A stretch of 64,000 nucleotides of DNA from CAZKBP01 sp964551015 (GCA_964551015.1 CAZKBP010000027.1:1-64000); one strand, 5' to 3'. Shown: positions 17,449 to 26,685, counted from the first letter of the stretch. Notes: a model not told the origin generated them from the sequence alone. Numbers and translations: made by a program.

Positions 17449-18948
17449 TTGGGTTCACTCCTTAAAGCTTATTCTGAACAAAAATTAAAAGGAAAAATTT
17501 ACACCCCACCCTTTATCATCCAAAAGATGCTAGACGATGTGGGCTGCCTGAATGCCAGTCTTTTAGGTAAAAAAATCATTGATCCAGCCTGTGGCAATGG
17601 ACGCTTTTTGTTGGAAATTGCTCGTCGAGTTATACAATACTCACCCCCAGAGCAACTAGAATCCAATTTGAATCAAATATATGGTTGGGACTTGGACGAA
17701 GAGGCGATTGACAAATGCTATCAAAACTTAGAAAAACTCGTGGCTCCCTATGCCCTAGCCGTAGATTGGAAGCTCTCCGTGCGTGATTCTTTGGAAGAAA
17801 TTTCCCAAACAAATTATCATGCTTATTTTGATTTTATCGTGGGGAATCCGCCTTACGTGCGGATTCAGCATCTGGAGGAAACCACGCGCGATTTTCTCCA
17901 AAATCATTTCCAATTCTGCCAGAGTGGAGCCACGGACTTGTTTATTGCTTTCTTTGAATTAGCCTATCATTTATTAGCACCCCACGGGAAATGTGCTTTC
18001 ATCACGCCCAACAGTTTTTTGTATTCAGAAACGGCCAAGGCCATGCGCCAAGATTTTGCCCAAAAGCAATGCGTAGATCGGATTAGTAATTACGGAGAAA
18101 TTAGGTTATTCGAGAGAGTCGGCACTTACAGCGCTATTAGTGTGATTAGCAAACAAGCCCAATCGCGATTATACTACGAAAAGGCTTTGTGTCCAAAAAG
18201 CTTTGAGGCCAGAAATATTGATTATGAAGAGATTAAAGCACAAAAAGCTTGGCGGTTGAGCGCAAAATCGCCCCCAAAAATCGGAGGTGCTACGCTCAAA
18301 GAAATCGTAAATATTCACGTCGGGCTTACTACCTTGCAAGATAAATCCTATATTTTTCAGACCGAAGCTTTGGATAAAAATCATATTTGGGCCTGTACTA
18401 AGTGGGGACGATTTAAAATGGAGAAACAAATATTGCGCCCCATTCTCAAAGGCTCCAAGGTAAAAAATGCCCAAGAACCGATTCACGAATACATCCTTTT
18501 TCCTTATCATTGGCAGGACGACAAGCATCAAATTATCCCCGAATCTTTGCTTGGCGAAATTTATCCTTTTGCCTACCAATATTTATTACAAATAAAAGAT
18601 CAATTAGATAAGCGAGACAACGGCCGCTTGAATCCCTCTGCCTGGTACGCCTTTGGCCGCCACCAAAGCCTCAATACCAGTTTTGGCAAAAAAATTATTT
18701 TCTCACCCATGAATAAGGAACCTAACTTTATTTTCCACGAAAACGAAGAAGCTACCCTCTACTCGGGCTACTTTATGAAGCTCAAAGAAAACCCCACTCC
18801 CGAACGCTATCAAAAATTACTAGAGCAACTCAACTCGCCAGCCATGGCCGATTACGTAGCCGTGTCCAGCCGAGATTTTCGAGGAGGATGGAAGGCTTAC
18901 AGCAAGCGGGTCGTAGAAGATTTCCCCATTGACACCAGTAAATTATAG
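17449..18948 (+). CDS. Solitary adenine-specific DNA methyltransferase (TaqI/Eco57I-like, N6A)
   Basis: A 499-residue class I methyltransferase. The order is 'KGKIYTPPFIIQKML', motif I 'DPACGNGRFLLEIARR' (SAM binding, from residue 45), then motif IV NPPY (Asn133-Tyr136, N6-adenine catalytic) in 'FIVGNPPYVRIQ', and a C-terminal target-recognition region ending 'SSRDFRGGWKAYSKRVVEDFP', as in M.TaqI. There is no nuclease domain and no restriction gene next to it. No in-frame ATG exists before the catalytic domain, so the start is probably TTG 17449. The recognition site is unknown. Confidence 0.85.
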   Translation: MGSLLKAYSEQKLKGKIYTPPFIIQKMLDDVGCLNASLLGKKIIDPACGNGRFLLEIARRVIQYSPPEQLESNLNQIYGWDLDEEAIDKCYQNLEKLVAPYALAVDWKLSVRDSLEEISQTNYHAYFDFIVGNPPYVRIQHLEETTRDFLQNHFQFCQSGATDLFIAFFELAYHLLAPHGKCAFITPNSFLYSETAKAMRQDFAQKQCVDRISNYGEIRLFERVGTYSAISVISKQAQSRLYYEKALCPKSFEARNIDYEEIKAQKAWRLSAKSPPKIGGATLKEIVNIHVGLTTLQDKSYIFQTEALDKNHIWACTKWGRFKMEKQILRPILKGSKVKNAQEPIHEYILFPYHWQDDKHQIIPESLLGEIYPFAYQYLLQIKDQLDKRDNGRLNPSAWYAFGRHQSLNTSFGKKIIFSPMNKEPNFIFHENEEATLYSGYFMKLKENPTPERYQKLLEQLNSPAMADYVAVSSRDFRGGWKAYSKRVVEDFPIDTSKL

Positions 18949-19076
18949 AACGGTTCTAGATTCAAAAGTGTCCGAGGTATTTCCTGATTAATCCCTCGAA
19001 AAATCCCTAAAAAGCACGTAATTTTGTCTAACTATTTGGTGATACATGCCGTTATGAAACTGTTCACGAAATTAGT

Positions 19077-19084
19077 TAACTTTG
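19077..19084 (+). promoter_or_regulatory. Bacteroidota -7 box (TAACTTTG) for nqrF
   Basis: Exact TAnnTTTG, 55 bp before the nqrF ATG. No TTTG at the right -33 spacing. A short G/C stem followed by seven T's (19085-19108) lies just downstream in the leader. Confidence 0.5.
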
Positions 19085-19138
19085 AAAGGGCTATATTGGC
19101 CTTTTTTTGAGGAAAAATAACGAAAAATTTATAAAACT

Positions 19139-20452
19139 ATGACTTTAACGCTTACAGCAGGGATACTTGCTTTTACAGCCGTCATTCTGTTATTAGTGTC
19201 CTTATTACTATTTGCTCGTTCTAAATTAGTACAAACTGGACCTGTAAAGGTCATCATTAACGGTGATGAAGAGAATCCTCGGATTGTATCTGCTGGCTCG
19301 ACCTTGCTCACCACCCTAGCCAATGAAAGTATGTTTCTTCCTTCTGCCTGTGGAGGGGGAGGAACCTGTGCAATGTGTAAATGCGTGGTAGAAGACGGCG
19401 GAGGTGATGTATTGCCCACGGAGGTTGGACACCTGAGCCGTTCTGAACGCAAAGAAAATGTGCGTCTTTCTTGCCAAGTCAAGGTGAAACAAGATATGCG
19501 CATCCGCATTCCTGAAGAAATATTTGGAATTAAAAAGTGGGAGTGCGAAGTGGTTTCTAACTACAACGTGGCTACCTTTATCAAAGAGTTTGTCGTGAAG
19601 CTACCCCCAGGTGAAACCTTAGATTTCGAGTCTGGTGGATATATCCAGATTGATGTGCCTGTGATTGAGGTCGCTTTCAAGGACTTTGACATCCGCCCTC
19701 ACCCGGATGATCCTTCTGGCCCCGAAAAATTCAAAGAGGATTGGGATAAGTTCCAGATGTGGGGTCTCAAGATGAAAAATGACGAGCCTCAGTTCCGTGC
19801 TTATTCTATGGCAAATCACCCCGCCGAAGGAAACATCATTATGTTGAACATTCGTATTGCTACGCCTCCTTTTGATAGAGCCAATAACAAATGGATGGAC
19901 GTCAACCCAGGAGTGTGTTCTTCCTACGTGTTCGGTTCTAAGCCAGGAGATAAAGTAACAATTTCTGGCCCTTACGGGGAATTCCATATCAACCCTACTC
20001 AGCGTGAGATGATTTACATTGGTGGTGGAGCAGGTATGGCTCCTTTGCGTTCGCATATTTTCCATTTATTCCACACCGAGAAAACCGACCGCAAAGTATC
20101 TTACTGGTACGGGGGACGCTCTCGTCGGGAGCTTTTCTACACCAAAGACTTCCGTGATATTGAGAAAGACTTCCCGAACTTCAACTATTACATCGCGCTT
20201 TCTGATAAGAAAATGGCCGAAGAAGTTGATAACTGGAAAGTAAAGAAAGATCTTAATGACAAAGAAGGAGAAGGCTTTATCGGTTTTATCCACCAAGTGC
20301 TTAATGATAACTATTTGAGTACGCACCCCGAGCCAGACGAGATTGAATATTATCTCTGTGGCCCTCCCTTGATGAATGCCGCCGTGCTTAAAATGCTAGA
20401 CGAAATGGGTGTACCCGAAGAAAATATCCGCTTTGATGATTTCGGAGGATAA
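19139..20452 (+). CDS. nqrF: Na+-translocating NADH:quinone reductase subunit F
   Basis: A 437-residue protein, the NADH-oxidising subunit of Na+-NQR, anchored by one N-terminal helix (residues ~4-26). The [2Fe-2S] domain has Cys71, Cys77, Cys80 and Cys112 in the C-x5-C-x2-C...C pattern. The FAD site is 'FRAYSMANHP' and the NADH site 'YIGGGAGMAPLRSH'; it ends with 'YYLCGPPLMNAAV' and the typical DDFGG tail. It normally closes an nqrABCDEF operon; here no other nqr gene is present and the neighbours are unrelated. Confidence 0.93.
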   Translation: MTLTLTAGILAFTAVILLLVSLLLFARSKLVQTGPVKVIINGDEENPRIVSAGSTLLTTLANESMFLPSACGGGGTCAMCKCVVEDGGGDVLPTEVGHLSRSERKENVRLSCQVKVKQDMRIRIPEEIFGIKKWECEVVSNYNVATFIKEFVVKLPPGETLDFESGGYIQIDVPVIEVAFKDFDIRPHPDDPSGPEKFKEDWDKFQMWGLKMKNDEPQFRAYSMANHPAEGNIIMLNIRIATPPFDRANNKWMDVNPGVCSSYVFGSKPGDKVTISGPYGEFHINPTQREMIYIGGGAGMAPLRSHIFHLFHTEKTDRKVSYWYGGRSRRELFYTKDFRDIEKDFPNFNYYIALSDKKMAEEVDNWKVKKDLNDKEGEGFIGFIHQVLNDNYLSTHPEPDEIEYYLCGPPLMNAAVLKMLDEMGVPEENIRFDDFGG

Positions 20453-20473
20453 ACCTTTCTGAAAAGATTCAAG

Positions 20474-20507
20474 AAAAGGAAAAGCCTGCGCTTTTCCTTT
20501 TTTATTT
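20474..20507 (+). terminator. Intrinsic terminator after nqrF
   Basis: Perfect stem AAAAGGAAAAGC (20474-20485) / GCTTTTCCTTTT (20490-20501), tetraloop CTGC, then a T-rich tail. It starts 22 bp after the nqrF stop codon, so nqrF is probably a single-gene transcript. Confidence 0.85.
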
Positions 20508-20692
20508 GGGTGAGCTGCCCCAAAATTTGGAAAAAGTGTATTTTCCTAGCAATTTTATGAAAAAAATAACTGCAAGTACTTGCTCATAAAATATAGACGA
20601 GCAATCTAGGTAAGGCTTTAAAAAAGAACACACGACTGACAAACCAAATGGATAACTGCTCAAAACAGCATTGTCCTCTGAAAAAATAAGTC

Positions 20693-21850
20693 ATGAGCTT
20701 ATCTCTCTTATTTGATCCTGTATCCGAAGATATCTGCCGATCCATTCAAGACATAGACGCTTGGGTAGAGAGCATTATGATTCATAAAGAAAAGCTTCCC
20801 CGTTGGCAGCGTAAGCATATGGCCATCATTGGCCTGCAAGAAGAAAGAGGCACACATACCAATTTAGGCGTCGCCCAAGGAGCCGACCAAATTCGCTACG
20901 CACTTTACAGGCTTAAAAAAGGTACTGGAAATTACAATATCGTAGATTTGGGCAATCTTCGGAATGGTCCCACCCTCGAGGATACCTACGACCGTCTGAG
21001 TCAGGTCTGCGAAACTTTATTGGAAAAAAAAGTGCTTCCAATCCTCATTGGAGGAAGTCATGATCTATGCCTGGGGCAATACGCAGGCTATGAAAGTATG
21101 GGCAAATTAGTTACAGTGGTCAATGTAGATGCCCGCCTAGACATGGAAGAAAGCACCACACAGTGCCCCAGTGCCCGCCATACGCACCTTCTACTTAGCC
21201 AGAAACCGAATTATCTATTTGATTATAACCATTTGGCCTATCAGAGCTATCTCAATACACGCCCTGCTCTGGAAGTACTCGAGCAACTTTATTTTGAAGC
21301 TTACAGTGTAGGACAGATGCGCCAAGATTTTAATGAAGTAGAGCCCGTGGTACGCCAGGCAGATATGCTTAGCTTTGATATTTCAGCCATCAAAATGAAC
21401 GATGCCCCTGGCCATACCCAAGCTCCTGTTATGGGCTTAACCAGTGAAGAGGCTTGCCAAATCTGTTGGTTTGCAGGGCTAAACGAAAAATTGACTTCTA
21501 TCGGTTTTTATGAATATAATCCCGCCTTGGATGAGCGTCAAAAAACAGCTCAACTTGTAGCTACCATGGTTTGGTATTTTGTAGAGGGTTATTATCACCG
21601 CGTCAAGCGCGAAGATTTTGAAAGCAATGCTTACATGAAGTATGTGGTATCTGCTTTGGACAATTCTAGTCAAATGATTTTCTACAAGCATAAAGTAACC
21701 CAAAAATGGTGGATGGAAGTGCCTTACCCCAACGAAGTTTCTCATCAACAAGAGAGCATCACCGTGCCTTGTAGCTATAAGGACTATCAAACCGCGAGCC
21801 GAGGAGAAGTCCCTGATCGTTGGATTAATACCTATGCTAAATTGGTTTGA
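20693..21850 (+). CDS. Arginase/formimidoylglutamase-family protein with substituted metal ligands
   Basis: A 385-residue member of the ureohydrolase fold. GGSHD (residues 120-124) keeps the first metal His. The second motif, usually DAHxD, reads Asp146-Ala-Arg148-Leu-Asp150, so the His is an Arg. The third, usually SxDxDxxDP, reads Ser227-Phe-Asp229-Ile-Ser231, so the second Asp is a Ser. Bacteroidota homologues are often annotated formimidoylglutamase (histidine degradation), but no hut gene is nearby. With these changes a binuclear Mn centre is unlikely, and catalysis is doubtful. C-terminal ~70 residues are extra relative to arginase. Confidence 0.75.
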   Translation: MSLSLLFDPVSEDICRSIQDIDAWVESIMIHKEKLPRWQRKHMAIIGLQEERGTHTNLGVAQGADQIRYALYRLKKGTGNYNIVDLGNLRNGPTLEDTYDRLSQVCETLLEKKVLPILIGGSHDLCLGQYAGYESMGKLVTVVNVDARLDMEESTTQCPSARHTHLLLSQKPNYLFDYNHLAYQSYLNTRPALEVLEQLYFEAYSVGQMRQDFNEVEPVVRQADMLSFDISAIKMNDAPGHTQAPVMGLTSEEACQICWFAGLNEKLTSIGFYEYNPALDERQKTAQLVATMVWYFVEGYYHRVKREDFESNAYMKYVVSALDNSSQMIFYKHKVTQKWWMEVPYPNEVSHQQESITVPCSYKDYQTASRGEVPDRWINTYAKLV

Positions 21851-22433
21851 AATCAATTCTCATTTCCATACCTCACGACCTCATCTTTTTTGACTGAGCT
21901 GATAAAGCCTCAATTTTTGACTAAAAAATCTCTACAGTGTCATTTATCCTTATTTTTTCTCTTTTATTATAATGAAGGGTCGGTAAAATACGGTTTTGAA
22001 AGCTGAAAGAGTATTTTGTGCCAAAAACTGGCCGTTTCGTCCCTTCTTTTTTGATAAAAATATACAAAACTACATCTTTGAAAAAGTAAGACCGAAGGCT
22101 AGATATCTACTGCTCATTCAAATCTAATTTTCTAATCAAGTGACCAAAAGGAATTCAGATGAAAGATGAGGAGCAACAGCTAGCTCTCGTCATGAGTACG
22201 ATCTCTCGTTGATTTTGTAAAAGTTGGAGGAGAGGGGGTTACTTTTAGCTAAATCGTACTCTATTTGTAGAAAGCAACCCGCAGGAGCAAAAGTTCATTT
22301 TTGCTAACCTGTGCTGCCTATCACACGCTTCAAAAAATAGTGAAGTGAGTGATTTATAAAAAGAAAGGTGAACCTTATATCATAAAGCTCACTTTTCAAA
22401 TGTTTTAATTATCAAATTTAAAAATCAAAAGTA
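21851..22433. other. Non-coding stretch, 583 bp
   Basis: The longest gene-free interval apart from the 28.5-29.2 kb repeat region. It holds no open frame of note, no strong hairpin, no tRNA-like arm and no tandem repeat that I could see. Composition is A/T-rich like other spacers. It must hold the promoter of the following 123-residue gene. Confidence 0.4.
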
Positions 22434-22805
22434 ATGAAAAACTCAATCAGTCACAACCCCTACGCGGAGTTGTTACACATTGACGTGGTCAAACCTTTCT
22501 CGGAAGAAGATCAACCCTTCATTGATGAAATCCACGCGGTCATGAAAAAGTATGGCAAAACCGACCGCTTTGGCCTCAGCCTCTTGCATAAGCACTTCGA
22601 GGTAAACGAAGGAGAAATGCTCTTGGAAACCTGCGACCCAGAAAGACGTAGCCTGATGATCCAACCTCAAAAAATGGACAAAATGGATGCGCCTCACCTG
22701 ATCGAGACCAACTGGCGCTTTGACCAAGGAGCACGCCTGGTTTGCTGGCAAGTCTGCAAAGGGATAGAAGAACATCTCGCTGAACACCATTACCACTGGT
22801 TCTAA
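22434..22805 (+). CDS. Hypothetical protein, 123 residues
   Basis: A soluble protein without signal peptide or membrane segment. It is His-rich ('SLLHKHFEV', and the C-terminal 'EEHLAEHHYHWF'). The pattern 'MKKYGKTDRFGLSLLHKHFEVNEGEMLLET' is vaguely familiar as a conserved hypothetical, but I cannot name a family. It has its own terminator and stands alone before the CHAT gene. Confidence 0.6.
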   Translation: MKNSISHNPYAELLHIDVVKPFSEEDQPFIDEIHAVMKKYGKTDRFGLSLLHKHFEVNEGEMLLETCDPERRSLMIQPQKMDKMDAPHLIETNWRFDQGARLVCWQVCKGIEEHLAEHHYHWF

Positions 22806-22828
22806 TCTTAGTGCCTCTTGAATAACCA

Positions 22829-22860
22829 AAGAACCAGCTCTCAGAGTTGGTTCTTCTCTT
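22829..22860 (+). terminator. Terminator after the 123-residue gene
   Basis: AAGAACCAGCT (22829-22839) pairs with AGTTGGTTCTT (22845-22855) with one G-T pair, loop of about 5 nt, followed by CTCTTTCT. Confidence 0.7.
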
Positions 22861-22983
22861 TCTAAGCACACGATCAATTCCACCTACCCATTTGTCCTTG
22901 ACTGTACCTTACTTAGAGGCTTTTTTTCAAAAATATCGACCAACACAGTTCTAGCGTCGGTAAGCAAACGCAGATAAACTTGT

Positions 22984-23020
22984 ATAATTGTAATAAAACA
23001 TTAGTTTAGATCACAATTAT
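22984..23020. promoter_or_regulatory. Inverted repeat upstream of the TPR-CHAT gene
   Basis: ATAATTGT (22984-22991) and ACAATTAT (23013-23020) are perfect 8-bp inverted arms with a 21-bp spacer, 24 bp before the GTG start. Could be a regulator site; A/T-rich, so chance is possible. Confidence 0.35.
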
Positions 23021-23043
23021 TAGCAAAGTGTAAATCTGTATTC

Positions 23044-25746
23044 GTGAAAAAAATTATCCGCTTACTCCTCTGCTTAATACTCTCATCATCCTTTTTGATA
23101 GCACAAACCAAAATCTATCTCCCCGCCACCCCCGAGGCGCAAGCTTATCATCTGGATCAATGGTTTGCACAAATACGAAAAGAAATGGGGCAGGGGATGG
23201 ATGCTGATAGTGCCTTGACCATACTGAAAGAGCTAGATAGCCTGCCTCAGCAGTTTTATTTGAGCTTCGCCGAAAAAGCAAAAATACAGCATGTACAAGC
23301 AGATATCCATCATGTGATATTAGATGATTATTATGTAGCCATTTTTTACTATAAGCGGCTGTTAGATTTGTACCAGTCTGAATGCGACAACTGTTATATC
23401 TCCGAGCGGATGTACATTTATCAATCTTTGGGAAGAATATACTCTTACACAGGTAATTATGAGCAGGCTGAGTACTATCTTCAAAGAGCACTAAATTACT
23501 TCGAGCAGCGAGAGGAAGAAGTGCAAGAAGCAAACTGCTATAATGCGCTTGGGTTGTTGTATATGCGTTTAGAATACCTGAAAAAAGCCAAGAAATGCAT
23601 ATTTAAAGCACTGCATTTACGACAAATGTTGGGACAACCTGAAAAGGCTCTGATCGGAATTTATAATAATTTGGGAGTAATTTATGGGAAAGAAGGCCAA
23701 TTAGATTCAGCCTTGTATTATCACCAAAAAGCACTCAAGCTCAGCCTACAGACCGGTCAGACGTCAAGCTTGGCGGGCATTTACCGAAATCTAGGGATCG
23801 TCTACCACCAGCAGGGAGATTACATAAAAGCCACTAGCTATTATCAACGAGCGCTGTGCTCCTACGGAGAGAAGGCAGATTGCAATCAGGTCAATTTGGC
23901 GGGGGTACATAGAAAGTTGGGCGATCTCTACCGAGAGCAAGCAAAGTATGCCTTATCGTTCAGGCATTTTCAGCAAACCTTGATTCTCAATAGCCAGAAT
24001 TTCAAAGATACCTTGCTTACGCAACATCCACCTGCCAATGACTACCGAAATCCTCGCTTGCGTTTGCTGAGTTATCAGGGGAAGGCTCGGGTTCTACAAG
24101 CTTATTATCAAGCTGAAGGGGTTTTGCCTGCACACTACGGGATCATAGAGGAGATTTATCTGAGAGCCGATAGCTTGGTACAGTATTTACAGCGGCAAAT
24201 GTCGCACGAAGCAGATCGCCTTGAGCTCAGAAAGCACGTGGCTGGTATTTATCAGGATGCGCAGGACTTTATGGCTCTCTGTTATCAGAAGAGTACTGAC
24301 GAGGAGAAACGATCCTACTATTTAGAGCGACTTTTCTACTATGCCGAAAGTAATAAAAATCAAGCACTGTTAGCGTCCCTTCAAGAAAACTGGGCACTAG
24401 ACCTAGGGCAAGTACCCGACAGTCTACAGGCGGTAGAGCGCGACCTAAAGGCTCGGAAATCTTATCTTCGCAGGCAACTTCTGCTAGGATCTCGTCCAGC
24501 CGATTATGATTCTTTGCTCGTGTTAGATCAGCATCATGATACCTTGATCCGCTATTTAGAACAAAACTATAAAGATTATTACACTAGCAAATACGGGCAT
24601 CCTCAAGTATCATTGGCTCAAGTTCAGAGCCTTCTAAAGGCCAATCAATTAATGCTTTCTTACAGTTTTGGTAGAAATCAACTACACATAATTGCGGTGA
24701 GTCAGCAGGAATTAGCACTGCGTACGCTTCCATGGGACGAGAGCTTTTCACGCCAAGGTGTTCGTTGGTATCTCAGGCGAATCCAGCAGGAATACCGAGC
24801 GGGCTTTACCAAACTGAGCATTGCTATGTATGAACAGTTGCTATCTCCGGTAGCGCAGAGTTTAGAAGGCAAGCAAGAAATCATTGTCATTCCCGATGCA
24901 CAGCTTTATCGCCTTCCCTTTGAAACACTTTTGGATAGCAATCAATCTTTTGTGATAGAGAAATATTTCGTGAGTTATGCGGCCTCAGCGAGTCTAGGCT
25001 TTAGTGAGCGCAAAATTGCACCAACTCAAAAGGCTCGAGCAGATTTTCTAGCTTTTGCTCCTGTCTTTGACGATAGTTTGGCTACTTGGCGGAACGAGGA
25101 TTGGGCCACGGACTTGACTCGACTTCCCAACAGTGAACGAGAGGTAAATATAATTGCGCAGATGTTTCGTCAATACGGTAGGCGTGTTTCCCTTTATCTT
25201 CGGGAAACTGCCAATCTAAAGGCCATGAAAGCCCTGCAAGGCTACTATCCTTATATACATTTGGCTACCCATAGCGTCGCCAACCACGCCTCACCGGAAC
25301 TTTCCTACGTGGCTTACTACCCACCAAGCGAGAAAGGCTGGCGACAGGCAGGAGATTCAGCGATTTATAACGTGTTTTTGTATACTGGAGATATTTATCA
25401 ATTACAACTCGAGACTGATCTGCTGATATTGAGTAGCTGTGAATCGGGGCAGGGCAAACTCGCAAGAGGAGAAGGTGTTTTATCCCTGTTGAGAGCCTTC
25501 AGCTACCTGAAAACCAAGAGTGTGCTCTATTCGCTCTGGAAAATAAGAGACTGGAGCACAGCCGAACTAATGATTGATTTTTATCAGTACTTACTAGAAA
25601 AAAACCTTCCTTACACGGAAGCTCTCGGACGGGCAAAGCGCGACTACATTCGTAAACATCCTGTGGGTACTCCTCTGGAATGGGGAGGCTTGGTGCTGAT
25701 GTATAATCAACTCCAGAACCCCGAAACCATAATTTCTAAGAAATAA
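23044..25746 (+). CDS. Exported TPR-CHAT protein (caspase-like peptidase domain)
   Basis: A 900-residue protein starting at GTG with a signal peptide (MKKIIRLLLCLILSSSFLIAQ). Residues ~110-320 are TPR units ('LGRIYSYTGNYEQAEYYLQ', 'LGVIYGKEGQLDSALYYHQ', 'LGIVYHQQGDYIKATSYYQ'), followed by a helical linker. The C-terminal ~250 residues are a CHAT domain: 'VIPDAQLYRLPFETLL', His743 in 'HLATHSVANH', Cys799 in 'LILSSCESGQGKLARGEG' and 'SVLYSLWKIRD'. Both catalytic residues of clan CD peptidases are present. It converges with the anti-sigma-like gene, stop to stop 9 bp apart. Known CHAT proteins include separase relatives and the Csx29 peptidase. The substrate is unknown. Confidence 0.88.
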   Translation: MKKIIRLLLCLILSSSFLIAQTKIYLPATPEAQAYHLDQWFAQIRKEMGQGMDADSALTILKELDSLPQQFYLSFAEKAKIQHVQADIHHVILDDYYVAIFYYKRLLDLYQSECDNCYISERMYIYQSLGRIYSYTGNYEQAEYYLQRALNYFEQREEEVQEANCYNALGLLYMRLEYLKKAKKCIFKALHLRQMLGQPEKALIGIYNNLGVIYGKEGQLDSALYYHQKALKLSLQTGQTSSLAGIYRNLGIVYHQQGDYIKATSYYQRALCSYGEKADCNQVNLAGVHRKLGDLYREQAKYALSFRHFQQTLILNSQNFKDTLLTQHPPANDYRNPRLRLLSYQGKARVLQAYYQAEGVLPAHYGIIEEIYLRADSLVQYLQRQMSHEADRLELRKHVAGIYQDAQDFMALCYQKSTDEEKRSYYLERLFYYAESNKNQALLASLQENWALDLGQVPDSLQAVERDLKARKSYLRRQLLLGSRPADYDSLLVLDQHHDTLIRYLEQNYKDYYTSKYGHPQVSLAQVQSLLKANQLMLSYSFGRNQLHIIAVSQQELALRTLPWDESFSRQGVRWYLRRIQQEYRAGFTKLSIAMYEQLLSPVAQSLEGKQEIIVIPDAQLYRLPFETLLDSNQSFVIEKYFVSYAASASLGFSERKIAPTQKARADFLAFAPVFDDSLATWRNEDWATDLTRLPNSEREVNIIAQMFRQYGRRVSLYLRETANLKAMKALQGYYPYIHLATHSVANHASPELSYVAYYPPSEKGWRQAGDSAIYNVFLYTGDIYQLQLETDLLILSSCESGQGKLARGEGVLSLLRAFSYLKTKSVLYSLWKIRDWSTAELMIDFYQYLLEKNLPYTEALGRAKRDYIRKHPVGTPLEWGGLVLMYNQLQNPETIISKK

Positions 25747-25755
25747 TTGATCCGA

Positions 25756-26685
25756 TTACAACTGGAAACTACTAGTATGGATGTGTATCTCCCCGAGTAA
25801 TTGCCAATAATAGAGTCCTGACTTTAACTTTAAGGCTTGGGTATCAATCTGAATACTCCCCTGATGTTGTTCATCTAAACTAACAAACCTCTCGAGCACT
25901 GTATTTTCTTCGCGATCTAATAAAATAAATTCTAATTCTTCCACGGCCTGATCAAGTTTCCAAGAAAACTCGACAATGCTTCCTACCTCAAATTTGGATT
26001 TATTTTTAGGAAGATGACTTATTACACGGGGTGTGCCTTGGGATATACCACGTGTGTTAACTTCGGCACGAGTATAAATTTTGGCTTCTAACTGAGGGTT
26101 GGGTTGATAAATGGCTAAGGTCTCTCGGATATCGGCTTGTGTTTCGGGTACGGAGGCCGCAGGAGTGTCAGAGGGGGGCTTTTGGTGAGTAATGGTAGAG
26201 TTTTTATTTGCTTCTTCTGAGCCTGAGTTAGATTCATCAAAACTCGATTCAGTAGCCTGAGTATTCGAATTCAGGACGGAGATCAGTACGTCCTGCCCTA
26301 ACCAGAAAACAATGGCTAATAACAAGGTGGCCACCATGGGTAGTGCATACTTTAGGACGCGATAAGCTACCACTTTCTTGGATTGCGTGGCGCGATTTTG
26401 TTGGAGTGCTGAGTTGATTTTGGCTCGCATTCTAGCGGGATTATAATCTTCAAATAGCTCAGGTTCACTTTCTTCTAAATTTTGATAGTTTCTGGCAAGC
26501 TCCATTCCTTGCAGAAGATCTTGACAAAGGCAGGGGTCTTGTTTGCAATTTTGGAGGTATTTTTCTAATTCAACTTCTTCTTGAGTCGTCATGTGAAAAT
26601 GTGTATAATCTTCCAATTTTCCATAATCAGGACAGTCAGAGAATGGTTTCATTTGATCACCAGCTTTCTTTGGATTATTTTTCAT
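25756..26685 (-). CDS. Anti-sigma-factor-like single-pass membrane protein
   Basis: A 309-residue protein from ATG 26685 (an upstream TTG at 26778 is unlikely). The N-terminal ~60 residues resemble a zinc anti-sigma (ZAS) domain but are degenerate: 'LEKYLQNCKQDPCLC' (Cys47, Cys52, Cys54) where ZAS has HxxxCxxC, so the His is a Tyr. One membrane helix spans ~111-130. After a Ser/Glu/Asn-rich linker (~135-185) the C-terminal ~90 residues look like an Ig-like beta domain ('FEVGSIVEFSWKL', 'LKSGLYYWQLLGE'). The layout fits an inner-membrane anti-sigma factor with a periplasmic sensor. It lies downstream of a sigma factor gene and convergent with the TPR-CHAT gene. Confidence 0.6.
   Translation of the reverse strand: MKNNPKKAGDQMKPFSDCPDYGKLEDYTHFHMTTQEEVELEKYLQNCKQDPCLCQDLLQGMELARNYQNLEESEPELFEDYNPARMRAKINSALQQNRATQSKKVVAYRVLKYALPMVATLLLAIVFWLGQDVLISVLNSNTQATESSFDESNSGSEEANKNSTITHQKPPSDTPAASVPETQADIRETLAIYQPNPQLEAKIYTRAEVNTRGISQGTPRVISHLPKNKSKFEVGSIVEFSWKLDQAVEELEFILLDREENTVLERFVSLDEQHQGSIQIDTQALKLKSGLYYWQLLGEIHIHTSSFQL

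Noticed and set aside
21851..22433. tRNA or structured RNA in the 583-bp gap
   Set aside because: No GTTCRA-type T-arm, no acceptor pairing and no strong stem could be found by eye.
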